DNA from: Methanofastidiosum methylothiophilum
GTDB lineage: Archaea; Methanobacteriota_B; Thermococci; Methanofastidiosales; Methanofastidiosaceae
NCBI GenBank assembly: GCA_001587635.1
Contig: LNJE01000004.1
Coordinates: forward strand, 1 to 64,000
Length of the DNA stretch: 64,000 bases
Direction: 5' to 3'
A program made the position numbers and the translations under genes. Every line of letters begins with the position of its first letter. Position 1 is the first letter of the stretch. Below are positions 17,460 to 25,928 of this stretch, in pieces. Under the pieces are notes generated by a model. It saw only the letters and a list, made by a program, of their open reading frames with translations, was not told where the DNA came from and ran no database searches.

Positions 17460-17848
17460 TATTTCTTCACCTCTTCAATAGTCATTGTCTCAAGATTAAA
17501 CCTAAGCTTTCCTTCGACATTGACTCTGGCACCTTTAGGACAAGCATCTCTACAAACATTGCACATTGCACATAGTCCTTCGGGAACTTTTTTGTCTTTA
17601 TATTTGACCATTTTTATAACATTAACAGGACAGTTCTTTTCACAAATTGCACATCCAATGCATTTCTCTTTGTCAACTATATACCCTCCATATCTATTCT
17701 TAAATATGGCATCTACAGGGCATACTTCCATACATTTGCCACATGTTACACAGCTGAAAGCTTTATTGTTAATTATTCTGATACTTTTAGTTGGGCATAC
17801 AGCAACACATGCTTTGCTTAGATTACATTTATCAGTAGTAATGTACAT
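17459..17848 (-). CDS. Ferredoxin with four 4Fe-4S motifs, Ehb operon
   Basis: A 129-residue iron-sulfur protein just ahead of ehbK. Motifs: an atypical first one (CNLSKACVAVCP, lacking one of the usual four Cys), then CVTCGKCMEVCP, CIGCAICEKNCP and CAMCNVCRDACP. The C-terminal 25 residues have no Cys. It may correspond to the N-terminal part of EhbK polyferredoxins in other methanogens. The stop-start overlap with ehbK (TAATG) looks designed for coupling, so a frameshift artefact is less likely but not excluded. Confidence 0.82.
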   Translation of the reverse strand: MYITTDKCNLSKACVAVCPTKSIRIINNKAFSCVTCGKCMEVCPVDAIFKNRYGGYIVDKEKCIGCAICEKNCPVNVIKMVKYKDKKVPEGLCAMCNVCRDACPKGARVNVEGKLRFNLETMTIEEVKK

Positions 17849-17849
17849 T

Positions 17850-18128
17850 TTATTGCCTCCTTATCAGCATCATTGTAAATAGGCCAATTATCGTTGAAAT
17901 AAAAGCTTCAGAGATTCTTATTACATGGTCAAATAATGTCCATTGGTATTCCGGATATGTACCTAATGCCATGGCAATCAAAAGTCCAGATATGAGAACT
18001 ATAGGATATTTTGCTCTATTGATCTCTTCCGAATCAATTTTAGATCCAATTATTAAACCATAAATAATACCAAATAGAATTGGCCCCCACTGATTAGCAA
18101 GTCCGAGTGTTATAGCTTCGCTACTCAT
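17850..18128 (-). CDS. ehbJ: Small membrane subunit, EhbJ-like
   Basis: A 92-residue hydrophobic protein with about three transmembrane helices. It sits between the MnhB-like subunit and the polyferredoxins, the place of EhbJ in methanogen ehb operons. The assignment is by position and size; no catalytic motif is visible. It overlaps the preceding gene by eight bases and ends one base before the next ATG. Confidence 0.65.
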   Translation of the reverse strand: MSSEAITLGLANQWGPILFGIIYGLIIGSKIDSEEINRAKYPIVLISGLLIAMALGTYPEYQWTLFDHVIRISEAFISTIIGLFTMMLIRRQ

Positions 18129-18918
18129 CTTTCTTCGCCTCCATAAGAAACATAGCTATTAGAGATAAACCTGCCAGGACGTTAAATCCAACTCCTATGT
18201 TAAGATATGGCAGTACACCAGGATGCGTTGGGTCGGGATAATCTAAAATATTGTCCCATCCAAATGCTCCAACATTTATTATTTGGTAAGGATCAACACC
18301 AGTGTTATAAAGATAGTATCCTGTTCCATGGTAATATGCTGAGAAAACTAAGCCAACAACACCTGTTAGAAGGAATATAAGTGCCCCTATTGTTGAAAGG
18401 TTAACAAGAAACTTATGTGTAAATCTAAATGGTGTTTTCTTAAGGCCATAGATTACAACACTCAAAAAATATCCTGTGGCAATCACTGACCCGCCAGGGA
18501 AACCTCCTCCAGGGGTGATGTGGCCTCCAAGGATGACTGTTACTCCAAAAGCTACTAATAGCATTGACATTGGGAAAGATATTAACTTTTGGATTACTGT
18601 AGATTTTTCTGTCATTTGAGGAATCTCTTTTTTCTTGTATCCTTTTAATGACCCCCATCCAAATACCATTGTAGTAGTAATTACAGCGGTAATTAAGATG
18701 AATGTTTCTCCCAATGTATCATATCCTCTAAAATCAAAAAGGATTACTGTAATTATATTTGGTGCAATGTTACCACTGTAAAGGTTATAGAGGTGACTCA
18801 TTCCAGGAATTATTGAGTTACCAAATATGTACATTGTCCTTAATACTAAGAAGGAAAACAAAAACAATGAAACCCCCATAATAATATTTCTTCCTTGTTC
18901 AAATTCACTAGTTTTCAT
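18121..18918 (-). CDS. ehbI: MbhE/MnhB-like ion-transport subunit (EhbI-like)
   Basis: A 265-residue membrane protein combining two parts seen as separate subunits in some complexes. About residues 1-90 contain VILFDFRGYDTLGETFILITAVI, the MbhE/MrpA C-terminal signature. About residues 110-265 contain FGVTVILGGHITPGGGFPGGSVIATGYFL, the MnhB (MrpB) signature. Such Mrp-like subunits form the sodium or proton translocation part. Calling it EhbI is by the MnhB domain; which letters the N-terminal part covers (EhbH or EhbG) is uncertain. Confidence 0.75.
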   Translation of the reverse strand: MKTSEFEQGRNIIMGVSLFLFSFLVLRTMYIFGNSIIPGMSHLYNLYSGNIAPNIITVILFDFRGYDTLGETFILITAVITTTMVFGWGSLKGYKKKEIPQMTEKSTVIQKLISFPMSMLLVAFGVTVILGGHITPGGGFPGGSVIATGYFLSVVIYGLKKTPFRFTHKFLVNLSTIGALIFLLTGVVGLVFSAYYHGTGYYLYNTGVDPYQIINVGAFGWDNILDYPDPTHPGVLPYLNIGVGFNVLAGLSLIAMFLMEAKKDE

Positions 18919-19242
18919 TTAAATCAACACCCCTGATCCTGCAAAGAAGACTATTAGTATAATAACTATACTTAAGGCCACATAAAAACTTGTTAAGTTG
19001 ATAGAATCAGTGTTTTCTTTTTCTACCCTAAACACAGTTGGAACTGTGAATAATATTGCTGCTAGAATTAGTATGGACCCTAATGCAAAAATTATGGAAT
19101 TTGTAGTACGTAATACTAGAATTCCTGCAATCAAGAAAAATGAAATCATTAGAAATTCTGAAGTAAATCCGCTACCAATGCCAACACCCTTTCCTTTGTG
19201 TATCATCCTATCGTGGAAAATTTCGTAGATTTTATCTAACAT
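18919..19242 (-). CDS. Small membrane subunit of Ehb hydrogenase (EhbG/H-like)
   Basis: A 107-residue protein with a charged N-terminal 25 residues and about three transmembrane helices. No family motif is clear beyond hydrophobicity. It lies between the MnhD-like and MnhB-like subunits, so it is very probably part of the hydrogenase membrane arm. In the ehb naming this would be EhbG or EhbH. Its stop is directly next to the start of the MnhB-like gene. Confidence 0.6.
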   Translation of the reverse strand: MLDKIYEIFHDRMIHKGKGVGIGSGFTSEFLMISFFLIAGILVLRTTNSIIFALGSILILAAILFTVPTVFRVEKENTDSINLTSFYVALSIVIILIVFFAGSGVLI

Positions 19243-19245
19243 TTA

Positions 19246-20712
19246 TCACACCCCCAGAGCCACAATTACATTGTATATTGGATCATAAATTACATGTGGA
19301 AAGAGGCCTATAAATAGACACATCACTATCAAAATAACAATGATGGTCTTGTACATTGTTCCTTTAAATTTTGTATCTATCTCGGCAGTGGATCCCGGTC
19401 TCATGAATATCAAGTAGAATGCCTTGATTATCGCTACAAAAGTTGCTACACTTAATAGAATTACAAGAACGCCTAATTCAGCGTATCCAGCTTGAACGGC
19501 AGACTGAATAATTCTTAATTCGCTCTGATATGAGTTAAATGGTGGAACACCTGATATGGCTAAAGTGGCTAAGAACATTATTAATCCAATCAATGGCATT
19601 TTTTGAAGTGCATCTCCTATCTTATCTACTTTTGTTGTTTTGTAAGCTTCAAAGAGAAATCCAGCGACAAAAAATAGAATTGCCATACTTAATACATCAT
19701 TAATTGCGTGGAATATCCCTGCAGAAATACTAAAGCTTGTTCCTAAACCAATACCCATTGCAACGAGGCCTGCTTGTCCTACCGCAACAAACGAAAGGAG
19801 TTTCCTAAGATCAGTCTGTTGTAGTGCCATTACTGAACCCACAACTACAGTAAATATTGCAAATCCTAACATAACTGATTTTAATAGTGTATATCCTGAA
19901 AAAATTCTAAGCAATGCAATTGACATTGCTACAAGCACCAATTTAGACTGTAATTGTAATAGTGCAGCTGCTTCTGGCATAGCATTTTCGTACATATTGG
20001 ATTTAACAACATGGAAGGGAAATAGTCCGGATTCATATAACCATCCTATTGTAATAAGTGATATTGCTGTAAGAGCCACAGGTTGAAGTGCTCCTCCTGC
20101 CCTTATTGCATTTGACAAGTCAGTCATATTTAATAATCCATATACCCCCAATAACAAAGCTATTCCGAGAAGTATAGACCCTCCCGAAACACTGCCAAAT
20201 ATCATGTATTTAAATGCCGCTTTGTGTGATTTTGTTTCTTTAACTGCTATAACGAGAGCTGCTTGTGCTACAGTCAAGACTTCTATAAAAACGAAGAAGT
20301 TAAAGAAGTCATCTGCGAGTATTATAGCACTTACTGAGGCCAAGCTTATGAAAATCATTGCAATATAAACCCCTGAAATAAGTTTTTTGTTTAGTGACAG
20401 AAATATGACAAATACGGTCATGACCGTCAATAAAGCAAGGAGTATTTTCTGTAATGGCCCATATGAATATACTATGCCCATATAGACATCAGGTATCAGT
20501 AATTTTGATATTTCAGGAAAACTTTCTGTACGTATATGCCCGCTAAATAGATGGACTCCGTATAGCGTCAAAAGAGGGATTATAACAGCTACTATTGAAG
20601 AAATGATAGCTATTGTTTTTACTGATCTGTCTTTTTTATGCAAAAAGTTAACTAGTATTGCCGCAATCAAGGGAAATACTACCATTAATGGAATTAAAGT
20701 ACTATTAAACAT
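19246..20712 (-). CDS. ehbF: MnhD/NuoN-like proton or sodium antiporter subunit (EhbF)
   Basis: Large antiporter-like membrane subunit (488 aa, about 14 helices). Conserved features: FFVFIEVLTVAQAALVIAV (about 140-160) with the buried Glu of helix 5, the Lys-bearing segment SHKAAFKYMIFGSVSGG, HVVKSNMYENAMPEAAALLQ (about 225-245, the usual H/K-rich helix), LRKLLSFVAVGQAGLVAMGIG (about 305) and FHAINDVLSMAILFF. This subunit provides an ion channel of the hydrogenase. It follows ehbE directly with no gap. Confidence 0.9.
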   Translation of the reverse strand: MFNSTLIPLMVVFPLIAAILVNFLHKKDRSVKTIAIISSIVAVIIPLLTLYGVHLFSGHIRTESFPEISKLLIPDVYMGIVYSYGPLQKILLALLTVMTVFVIFLSLNKKLISGVYIAMIFISLASVSAIILADDFFNFFVFIEVLTVAQAALVIAVKETKSHKAAFKYMIFGSVSGGSILLGIALLLGVYGLLNMTDLSNAIRAGGALQPVALTAISLITIGWLYESGLFPFHVVKSNMYENAMPEAAALLQLQSKLVLVAMSIALLRIFSGYTLLKSVMLGFAIFTVVVGSVMALQQTDLRKLLSFVAVGQAGLVAMGIGLGTSFSISAGIFHAINDVLSMAILFFVAGFLFEAYKTTKVDKIGDALQKMPLIGLIMFLATLAISGVPPFNSYQSELRIIQSAVQAGYAELGVLVILLSVATFVAIIKAFYLIFMRPGSTAEIDTKFKGTMYKTIIVILIVMCLFIGLFPHVIYDPIYNVIVALGV

Positions 20713-21123
20713 TTAGTCTTCCTCCATTGCTTCGAAAATTTTCTGCACACTAAGTGTTTGGTATTTGTGATACAAAACAACTGATAATGCAAGCATGACA
20801 GATAGTGTTGATGCACCAATGACAATGTTTGTCAAAACTAAGGCAAAAGGTAAAGGATATGAAGCTAATTCTGCAAATTCATTAAAAGCTAAGAAGTGTG
20901 AAAAAGTAGACGGCACTGCACTAGCATGGAAATGGTGAGTTACTTCCGGAACTAATCCGCCAGGTCTATAACCAATCCCTATTAGTACTAAATTAACTCC
21001 GTCACCAACAAGATTAGCACCAATGACTTTCTTTAGAAGATTATCCATCATTATAATTGCCCAAAATCCAGTTACTATAAGAACACCGGCCGTAAGAAAT
21101 GCACCTGTTTGAAATGGTTCCAT
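20713..21123 (-). CDS. ehbE: MnhC/NuoK-like subunit (EhbE)
   Basis: A 136-residue membrane protein of the MrpC/NuoK class with three helices: FLTAGVLIVTGFWAIIMM, KKVIGANLVGDGVNLVLIGIGY and LPFALVLTNIVIGASTLSVMLALSVVLYH. The PLPFALVLTNIVIG block is typical of MnhC proteins. A 35-residue loop with several His and Phe residues is inserted between helices 2 and 3 (about residues 53-85), longer than in bacterial NuoK. Starts one base inside the ehbD stop. Confidence 0.85.
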   Translation of the reverse strand: MEPFQTGAFLTAGVLIVTGFWAIIMMDNLLKKVIGANLVGDGVNLVLIGIGYRPGGLVPEVTHHFHASAVPSTFSHFLAFNEFAELASYPLPFALVLTNIVIGASTLSVMLALSVVLYHKYQTLSVQKIFEAMEED

Positions 21124-21359
21124 TATTCATCCCTCCCCTTTGTTGTTTTATATAGTGCAACTATGAATAATCCTGGTATCAATGCGGAACCAAGAATTGC
21201 TTGTGTTGCTGCGACATCAGTTGCAAGTAAAAAATGATATATCGCAGCAAGTGAAAAGCTTTCAAATCCAAGAATAACTATACTCTTGTAAAGATTTTCT
21301 TGCACTATAGCCATTATTGCGGCTAATGCAACTACAAACAATAAAATGTAATCAAACAT
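21123..21359 (-). CDS. ehbD: MbhD-like (DUF4040) small membrane subunit (EhbD)
   Basis: A 78-residue protein with three hydrophobic helices; the segment LATDVAATQAILGSALIPGLFIVAL matches MbhD/DUF4040 and the MrpA C-terminal region, where it contributes to ion translocation. The ATG at 21359 is chosen because it precedes the hydrophobic core; an in-frame upstream TTG/CTG-type extension would run into the ehbC coding region. It overlaps ehbC by eight bases and ehbE by one. Confidence 0.78.
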   Translation of the reverse strand: MFDYILLFVVALAAIMAIVQENLYKSIVILGFESFSLAAIYHFLLATDVAATQAILGSALIPGLFIVALYKTTKGRDE

Positions 21360-21639
21360 CGGACTCTGCCTCCTTAATATCTGCCCAAGAAATTGAGTGC
21401 ACAGCAAACGGCATCATAAAGAAATGGGCCAAAGCTGCCAAAATAGCAACTGGATTGCCTAAAAATAAGATAACTAGCATGCAAACAACATCCATTACGC
21501 CTAATATCTGAAGTCTAGCAAAAACTATATTCTTTCTTTGTCCAAATCTAAAAAGACCCAATCCCACTGCTATCAATGCTAAACCAGATAGCAAATAAAA
21601 GTAAGGAAGTATTATTTCTGTATATGAGAAAATGTTCAT
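21352..21639 (-). CDS. ehbC: MnhG-like subunit (EhbC)
   Basis: A 95-residue MrpG-like membrane protein with three helices. Characteristic: SGLALIAVGLGLFRF, then ARLQILGVMDVVCMLVILF, then the C-terminal helix ending AVHSISWADI. Part of the Mrp-like module that couples ferredoxin oxidation to ion movement. The start overlaps the preceding stop (ATGA). Confidence 0.8.
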   Translation of the reverse strand: MNIFSYTEIILPYFYLLSGLALIAVGLGLFRFGQRKNIVFARLQILGVMDVVCMLVILFLGNPVAILAALAHFFMMPFAVHSISWADIKEAESDV

Positions 21640-21965
21640 TCAGCTATCCCCCCTCTTAAGAATCTTGCCATGATTAATGTTCCAATGGGTCCAAGCAAGA
21701 GAAGATAAACTGCTATGTCAGAAAAATAAGGTATTCCGTATAGTTTTCCAACAACCATAAAACCCGTTGCAACGCCTATTTCTGCAGCGCCAGCTCCAGC
21801 CAATGAGTTTGATACGCCTCTAAAAGTTGTAATTCTTAATCCTGCCATAACAGATACTGCTAAACCAACAATAAAAACATAAACGTAGTATTCTTCAAGA
21901 TGCAGCAAATAACTAATTACAAAAATAAATATAACTGTTAAGTATAATAGATAGTTATTATTCAT
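21636..21965 (-). CDS. ehbB: MnhF-like subunit (EhbB)
   Basis: A 109-residue membrane protein with three to four helices, resembling MrpF by size, position between the MnhE-like and MnhG-like genes and the segment YFSDIAVYLLLLGPIGTLIMARFL, which has the Asp and the LGFVGTVAFARYL-like pattern of MnhF. Begins directly after the ehbA stop. Confidence 0.72.
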   Translation of the reverse strand: MNNNYLLYLTVIFIFVISYLLHLEEYYVYVFIVGLAVSVMAGLRITTFRGVSNSLAGAGAAEIGVATGFMVVGKLYGIPYFSDIAVYLLLLGPIGTLIMARFLRGGIAE

Positions 21966-22283
21966 TTAATCCTCCACCATCTTCTTTATCCATCCCTCGA
22001 ATGGGATAACATCTTTTTGACTTCTTGGAGATATCACGGCAACAAGCAATTTTTGCTTTTCTGGAAAAACATCAATTGTAAGTGTTCCAGGTGTTAATGT
22101 AATACTATTAGCAAGAATAGCCATAGATACAGGCCTCTTAAGAACAGTATCAATCTCCATTACTTGTGGATCAATTTTACCGTTAATACATTGGATGACT
22201 ACATCTCTTGCAGAAACAACGATGTAATATACTAACCCTATAAAATAGACAATTCCCCACAATGGTCTCATAGCTTTGCTCAT
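21966..22283 (-). CDS. ehbA: MnhE-like subunit, first gene of the Ehb operon (EhbA)
   Basis: MrpE/MnhE-like protein (105 aa from this start). The block ANSITLTPGTLTIDVFPE (about 57-74) is the family signature, preceded by a transmembrane helix near the N-terminus. The ATG at 22283 is preferred because AAAGGTG lies five to six bases ahead; the in-frame GTG at 22292 would lie inside that site. It opens a minus-strand operon of sixteen genes without internal gaps larger than a few bases, ending with ehbP. Confidence 0.8.
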   Translation of the reverse strand: MSKAMRPLWGIVYFIGLVYYIVVSARDVVIQCINGKIDPQVMEIDTVLKRPVSMAILANSITLTPGTLTIDVFPEKQKLLVAVISPRSQKDVIPFEGWIKKMVED

Positions 22284-22447
22284 TTTATACACCTTTAGGA
22301 ATTTGAGTAAAAGGTTTATTTATAGTTTATAAATGTTTCGCCAATCGCTAATTAACGAAAACTATTCTAGTAACCCAGCCAATTGCTCAGCGAAATTGAT
22401 AAAAACCTTTAAATATAGCATAAAAAACGTGTTTTAATTAAAGGAAG
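22284..22447. promoter_or_regulatory. Divergent promoter region of the Ehb operon and leuS
   Basis: Two separate TATA elements can be placed. TTTATAAA at 22326-22333 predicts minus-strand initiation near 22302, giving a 19-nt leader for ehbA. TTTAAATATA at 22408-22417 predicts plus-strand initiation near 22440 for leuS, with GGAAG before its ATG. Between them lies a 12-base near-palindrome CGCTAATTAACG (22346-22357), within a wider TTTCG-N15-CGAAA repeat (22336-22360), a possible operator. Confidence 0.5.
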
Positions 22448-25279
22448 ATGAGTCTCTTGGAAATGGAAAAAAAGTGGCAGAGTAAATGGGAAGAAGCCAG
22501 AATTTTTTATTCTGACCCAAAAAAAATGAAAAAATTTTTTGTAAATTTTCCTTACCCTTATGTTAACGGTTTCATGCATTTAGGACATTCTTTTTCCCTT
22601 ATGAGGGCCGAAATTTTTGCCAGATACAAAAGAATGCGTGGTTATAATACTGTCTTTCCTTTTGGATTCCATGCTACTGGAACCCCGATAGTTGCAGCAG
22701 CTGAAAGAGTAAAGGATGGTGAAAAATCCCAAATTGAAATTTTAGAGAAGATGGATGTTCCAAAGGAATTAATTCCTAAATTTTCAGATCCAGAATTTTG
22801 GGTTAAGTATTTTCCCCAAAAGTCTATAGAAGATCTAAAACTATTGGGTCTGTGCGTCGATTGGAGAAGAAGCTTCATTACAACTTCCCTTAATCCATTT
22901 TATGATAAATTTATTAAATGGCAATTCAACAAATTAAAAGAAAAAAACTTTGTTGTTAAAGGAGAACACCCTGTAACTTGGTGTCCAAAATGTAATAATC
23001 CTATTGGAGATCATGCCCGGCTTGAAGGAGAAGGTATTACTCCAGAAGAAATTATATTACTTAAGTTCAAGTTTAATGGCAAGATCCTACCTGCAGCAAC
23101 ATACAGAGTTGAAACTGTTTTTGGAGTTACTAACATGTGGATAAATCCAGAATTCAAATATGTAGAGGCAGAAGTTGATGGTGAAATTTGGATTGTATCC
23201 CCAATTGCAGCTGATAAACTAACTAATCAAAAACACGACATCAAAATAATTAGAGAACTAGATCCTAACGATTTAATTGGGAGAACATGTGAAAATCCAT
23301 TAACTGGGAACAAAATCCCCATCCTGCCCGCTACGTTCGTTTCCCCTGAGATTGGTACCGGTATTGTCATGTCTGTTCCATCTCATGCTCCATATGATTA
23401 TATAGCCTTGAAAGATATACAATCAAATCCACTAAAGTATGGCGTTTCCGAAACTCTTGTAAAAAATATCTCCCCCATTCCATTAATTATTGTTGAAGAT
23501 TTTGGTAAGAATCCAGCAATAGAGCTCTCTGAAAAAATGGGGATATCTTCTCAAGAAGATGTAGATATGCTTGAAGAAGCAACAAACATCATTTATAAGA
23601 AGGAATTTCATCAGGGGGTATTGAATGAGAAAACAGGAAAATATGAAGGAGTCAAGGTCTCAGATGTCAAAAAAGTCATAGTTAATGATTTCATTAATAG
23701 TGGCATTGCTACTCTATTTTATGAGTTGCCTGGAAAAGTTACCTGTAGATGTCTTTCAAAGGGTGTAGTAAGGATTGTATCTGATCAATGGTTCTTAGCG
23801 TACGGAAATTCAGAATGGAAAGATTTAGCAAAAAAATGTCTCGCCCAGATGAACATTTATCCTGAAAAGGCCAGAAAACAGTTTGAGTATGTTCTTGATT
23901 GGTTAAAAGATTGGGCGTGTACAAGAGAGTTCGGGCTTGGGACAAAACTCCCTTGGGATGAGAAATGGGTAATAGAATCGCTTTCAGACTCTACTATTTA
24001 CATGGCATATTATACTTTAGCAAAGTATTTTGAAGATCCTTCATACAATATTAATCCAAAAAAACTTGATGATTATTTCTTTGATTATATTTATTTAAAT
24101 ATTGGTAATATAGATGAAGTTACTGCTAAAAGTGAATTACCCAAGGAACTAATATCTGAGATGAAAGAAGAGTTTGAATATTGGTATCCTTTTGAATTTC
24201 GGAACAGTGGAAAAGACCTAATCCAAAATCACCTCTCTTTCTGCATATTTAATCATGTTGCAATATTTCCTGAAAATCTTTGGCCTAAAGGTTTTGGAGT
24301 AAATGGTTGGGTACTTGTTGATGGAGAAAAGATGAGTAAATCAAAAGGTAACTTTTACACAATAAGACAGATTGTAAGTATGTATGGTGCAGATGCAGCA
24401 AGGATCACACTTATGAACGGGGGGGAAGGTCTTGATGACCCCAATTGGGATAGTGAATTTGCTAGAACTATTACTGACAAATTGAAGAATTGGCATGATT
24501 TCTGTATTGAGAATTACGGAAAAGGTAGAACTGAAAAATTATATATAGATAGATGGTTTCTGTCTGTCTTAAATAAAACAATAAAAGAAACAACTGAAGC
24601 TATGGAGGAAACAAATTTTAGAACTGCCCTTTCAAAAGGATTTTTTGGACTTCAACGAGATCTTAAATGGTACTTAAAAAGATGCCTTAATTCTCCAAAT
24701 AAAGAAGTAATTTCTGAAGCCATAAAAATCCAAACTTTATTATTGGCTCCTTTTACCCCGCATATCTGTGAAGAAATATGGGAGAAAATTGGATTTAAAT
24801 CTTTTATTTCTAATGCCGCATGGCCCGAATATAGAGAATATATGATTGACAAAATTTCAGAAGAGAGTGAATATTATATTGAAGATGTTGTAAACGATAT
24901 TAGGGAAATAATAAATATTTTATCAAGAGGGGAACTCAAGGCTTTGGAAAAAATTGAAATATTTACCGCAGAAGATTGGAAATGGGAACTTATTGAATTA
25001 GTAAGGAATAAAGAGAATATAGGAGAAGCTACTAAGACAGCAATGTCAAAAGAAGAATTCAGAAAAAATGCAAAAGACGTTAATTTGATTATCCAAAAAT
25101 GCTTTAAAAATAGGTACTTCCCCGAAAAATTTAATGAAAAAGAAGTACTTAACGAAGCAAAATCTTTTCTAAAAGAAGAATTCAAGACCAAAATTAACAT
25201 AGATCCATTAGAAGATCCAGGAAATGATAGAAAAAAGTCACTCCCGAGAAAACCTGGAATACATATCTATTTCATGTAA
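22448..25279 (+). CDS. leuS: Leucyl-tRNA synthetase
   Basis: Archaeal-type class I LeuRS (943 aa). The HIGH-like signature is FPYPYVNGFMHLGH (about 31-44), followed by PFGFHATGTPI. A CP1 editing domain is present (about 200-400, including WINPEFKYVEAEVDGEIWIV and TGIVMSVPSHAPYDYIAL with the editing Asp). The KMSKS loop is GEKMSKSKGNF (about 628-638), and the rest is the helical anticodon-binding region. Zinc-type Cys occur in TWCPKCNNPIGDH (about 178). Length is normal for Archaea. The gene has its own promoter opposite to ehb. Confidence 0.96.
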   Translation: MSLLEMEKKWQSKWEEARIFYSDPKKMKKFFVNFPYPYVNGFMHLGHSFSLMRAEIFARYKRMRGYNTVFPFGFHATGTPIVAAAERVKDGEKSQIEILEKMDVPKELIPKFSDPEFWVKYFPQKSIEDLKLLGLCVDWRRSFITTSLNPFYDKFIKWQFNKLKEKNFVVKGEHPVTWCPKCNNPIGDHARLEGEGITPEEIILLKFKFNGKILPAATYRVETVFGVTNMWINPEFKYVEAEVDGEIWIVSPIAADKLTNQKHDIKIIRELDPNDLIGRTCENPLTGNKIPILPATFVSPEIGTGIVMSVPSHAPYDYIALKDIQSNPLKYGVSETLVKNISPIPLIIVEDFGKNPAIELSEKMGISSQEDVDMLEEATNIIYKKEFHQGVLNEKTGKYEGVKVSDVKKVIVNDFINSGIATLFYELPGKVTCRCLSKGVVRIVSDQWFLAYGNSEWKDLAKKCLAQMNIYPEKARKQFEYVLDWLKDWACTREFGLGTKLPWDEKWVIESLSDSTIYMAYYTLAKYFEDPSYNINPKKLDDYFFDYIYLNIGNIDEVTAKSELPKELISEMKEEFEYWYPFEFRNSGKDLIQNHLSFCIFNHVAIFPENLWPKGFGVNGWVLVDGEKMSKSKGNFYTIRQIVSMYGADAARITLMNGGEGLDDPNWDSEFARTITDKLKNWHDFCIENYGKGRTEKLYIDRWFLSVLNKTIKETTEAMEETNFRTALSKGFFGLQRDLKWYLKRCLNSPNKEVISEAIKIQTLLLAPFTPHICEEIWEKIGFKSFISNAAWPEYREYMIDKISEESEYYIEDVVNDIREIINILSRGELKALEKIEIFTAEDWKWELIELVRNKENIGEATKTAMSKEEFRKNAKDVNLIIQKCFKNRYFPEKFNEKEVLNEAKSFLKEEFKTKINIDPLEDPGNDRKKSLPRKPGIHIYFM

Positions 25280-25339
25280 TTTACAGGGAGAAATCGTTTT
25301 AAATTGATTTAGCCTTTAACATAAGTAGGAAGTAATGGT

Positions 25340-25927
25340 ATGTTTGGGCCTTTAATACAGCTTATCATTTTATTCTTTGTTGTTATTGATCCCTTGGCTA
25401 GTTTTTTTGTTTTTTATGCTACCTCTTCAAAAATGGTTCCTAAAGAAAGACAAAAAACAGGCCTTTTAGCAATATTAATTGCAGTGTTATTATGTTTCAT
25501 AGTATTGATTCTAGGTCATAGTTTATTGGAGCTATTCAGCACAACTCTTGATGAATTTAGGATTGCAGGGGGAATTATATTGGTAATATTAGGGATAAAA
25601 ATGGTTCTAGGAGAATCTTTAATCAATACACATGATAAAAAAGATAGCTCTGCTAGAGCATTGGCATCAGTTATAGCAACTCCTTTGATTACTGGCCCTG
25701 CAACAATTTTTACAATTATCATAGCTAGTAGCGACTATGGTAAGCTGATGACAGGCCTTGCAGTAAGTATTGTTCTTCTAACCACAGTAGTGTTATTTCT
25801 TCTGTCGAACAAGGTTAAGAAAGTACTAGGTGATACTGCGACTCAAGTTACAACTACTATTTTAGGTCTTGTCACTCTCTCTTGGGGTGTAAAGTTAATA
25901 ATTCTAGGGATAAAAAATATATTTTAA
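25340..25927 (+). CDS. MarC (UPF0056) family integral membrane protein
   Basis: A 195-residue protein with six transmembrane helices and the MarC-family motifs VVIDPLASFFVFYA (first helix), FRIAGGIILVILGIKM (third), ATPLITGPATIFTIII (about 113-128) and a final LVTLSWGVKLIILGI. The substrate is not known for the family; some members affect amino-acid or drug export (reports differ). It ends two bases before the convergent MgtE-like gene. Confidence 0.88.
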   Translation: MFGPLIQLIILFFVVIDPLASFFVFYATSSKMVPKERQKTGLLAILIAVLLCFIVLILGHSLLELFSTTLDEFRIAGGIILVILGIKMVLGESLINTHDKKDSSARALASVIATPLITGPATIFTIIIASSDYGKLMTGLAVSIVLLTTVVLFLLSNKVKKVLGDTATQVTTTILGLVTLSWGVKLIILGIKNIF

Positions 25928-25928
25928 A

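Noticed and set aside
17163..17882. Plus-strand open frame of 239 codons
   Set aside because: It is exactly antisense to the Cys-rich ferredoxin genes. Its Thr/Ile/His-rich translation is the mirror of the repeated Cys motifs, and it has no promoter or ribosome site.
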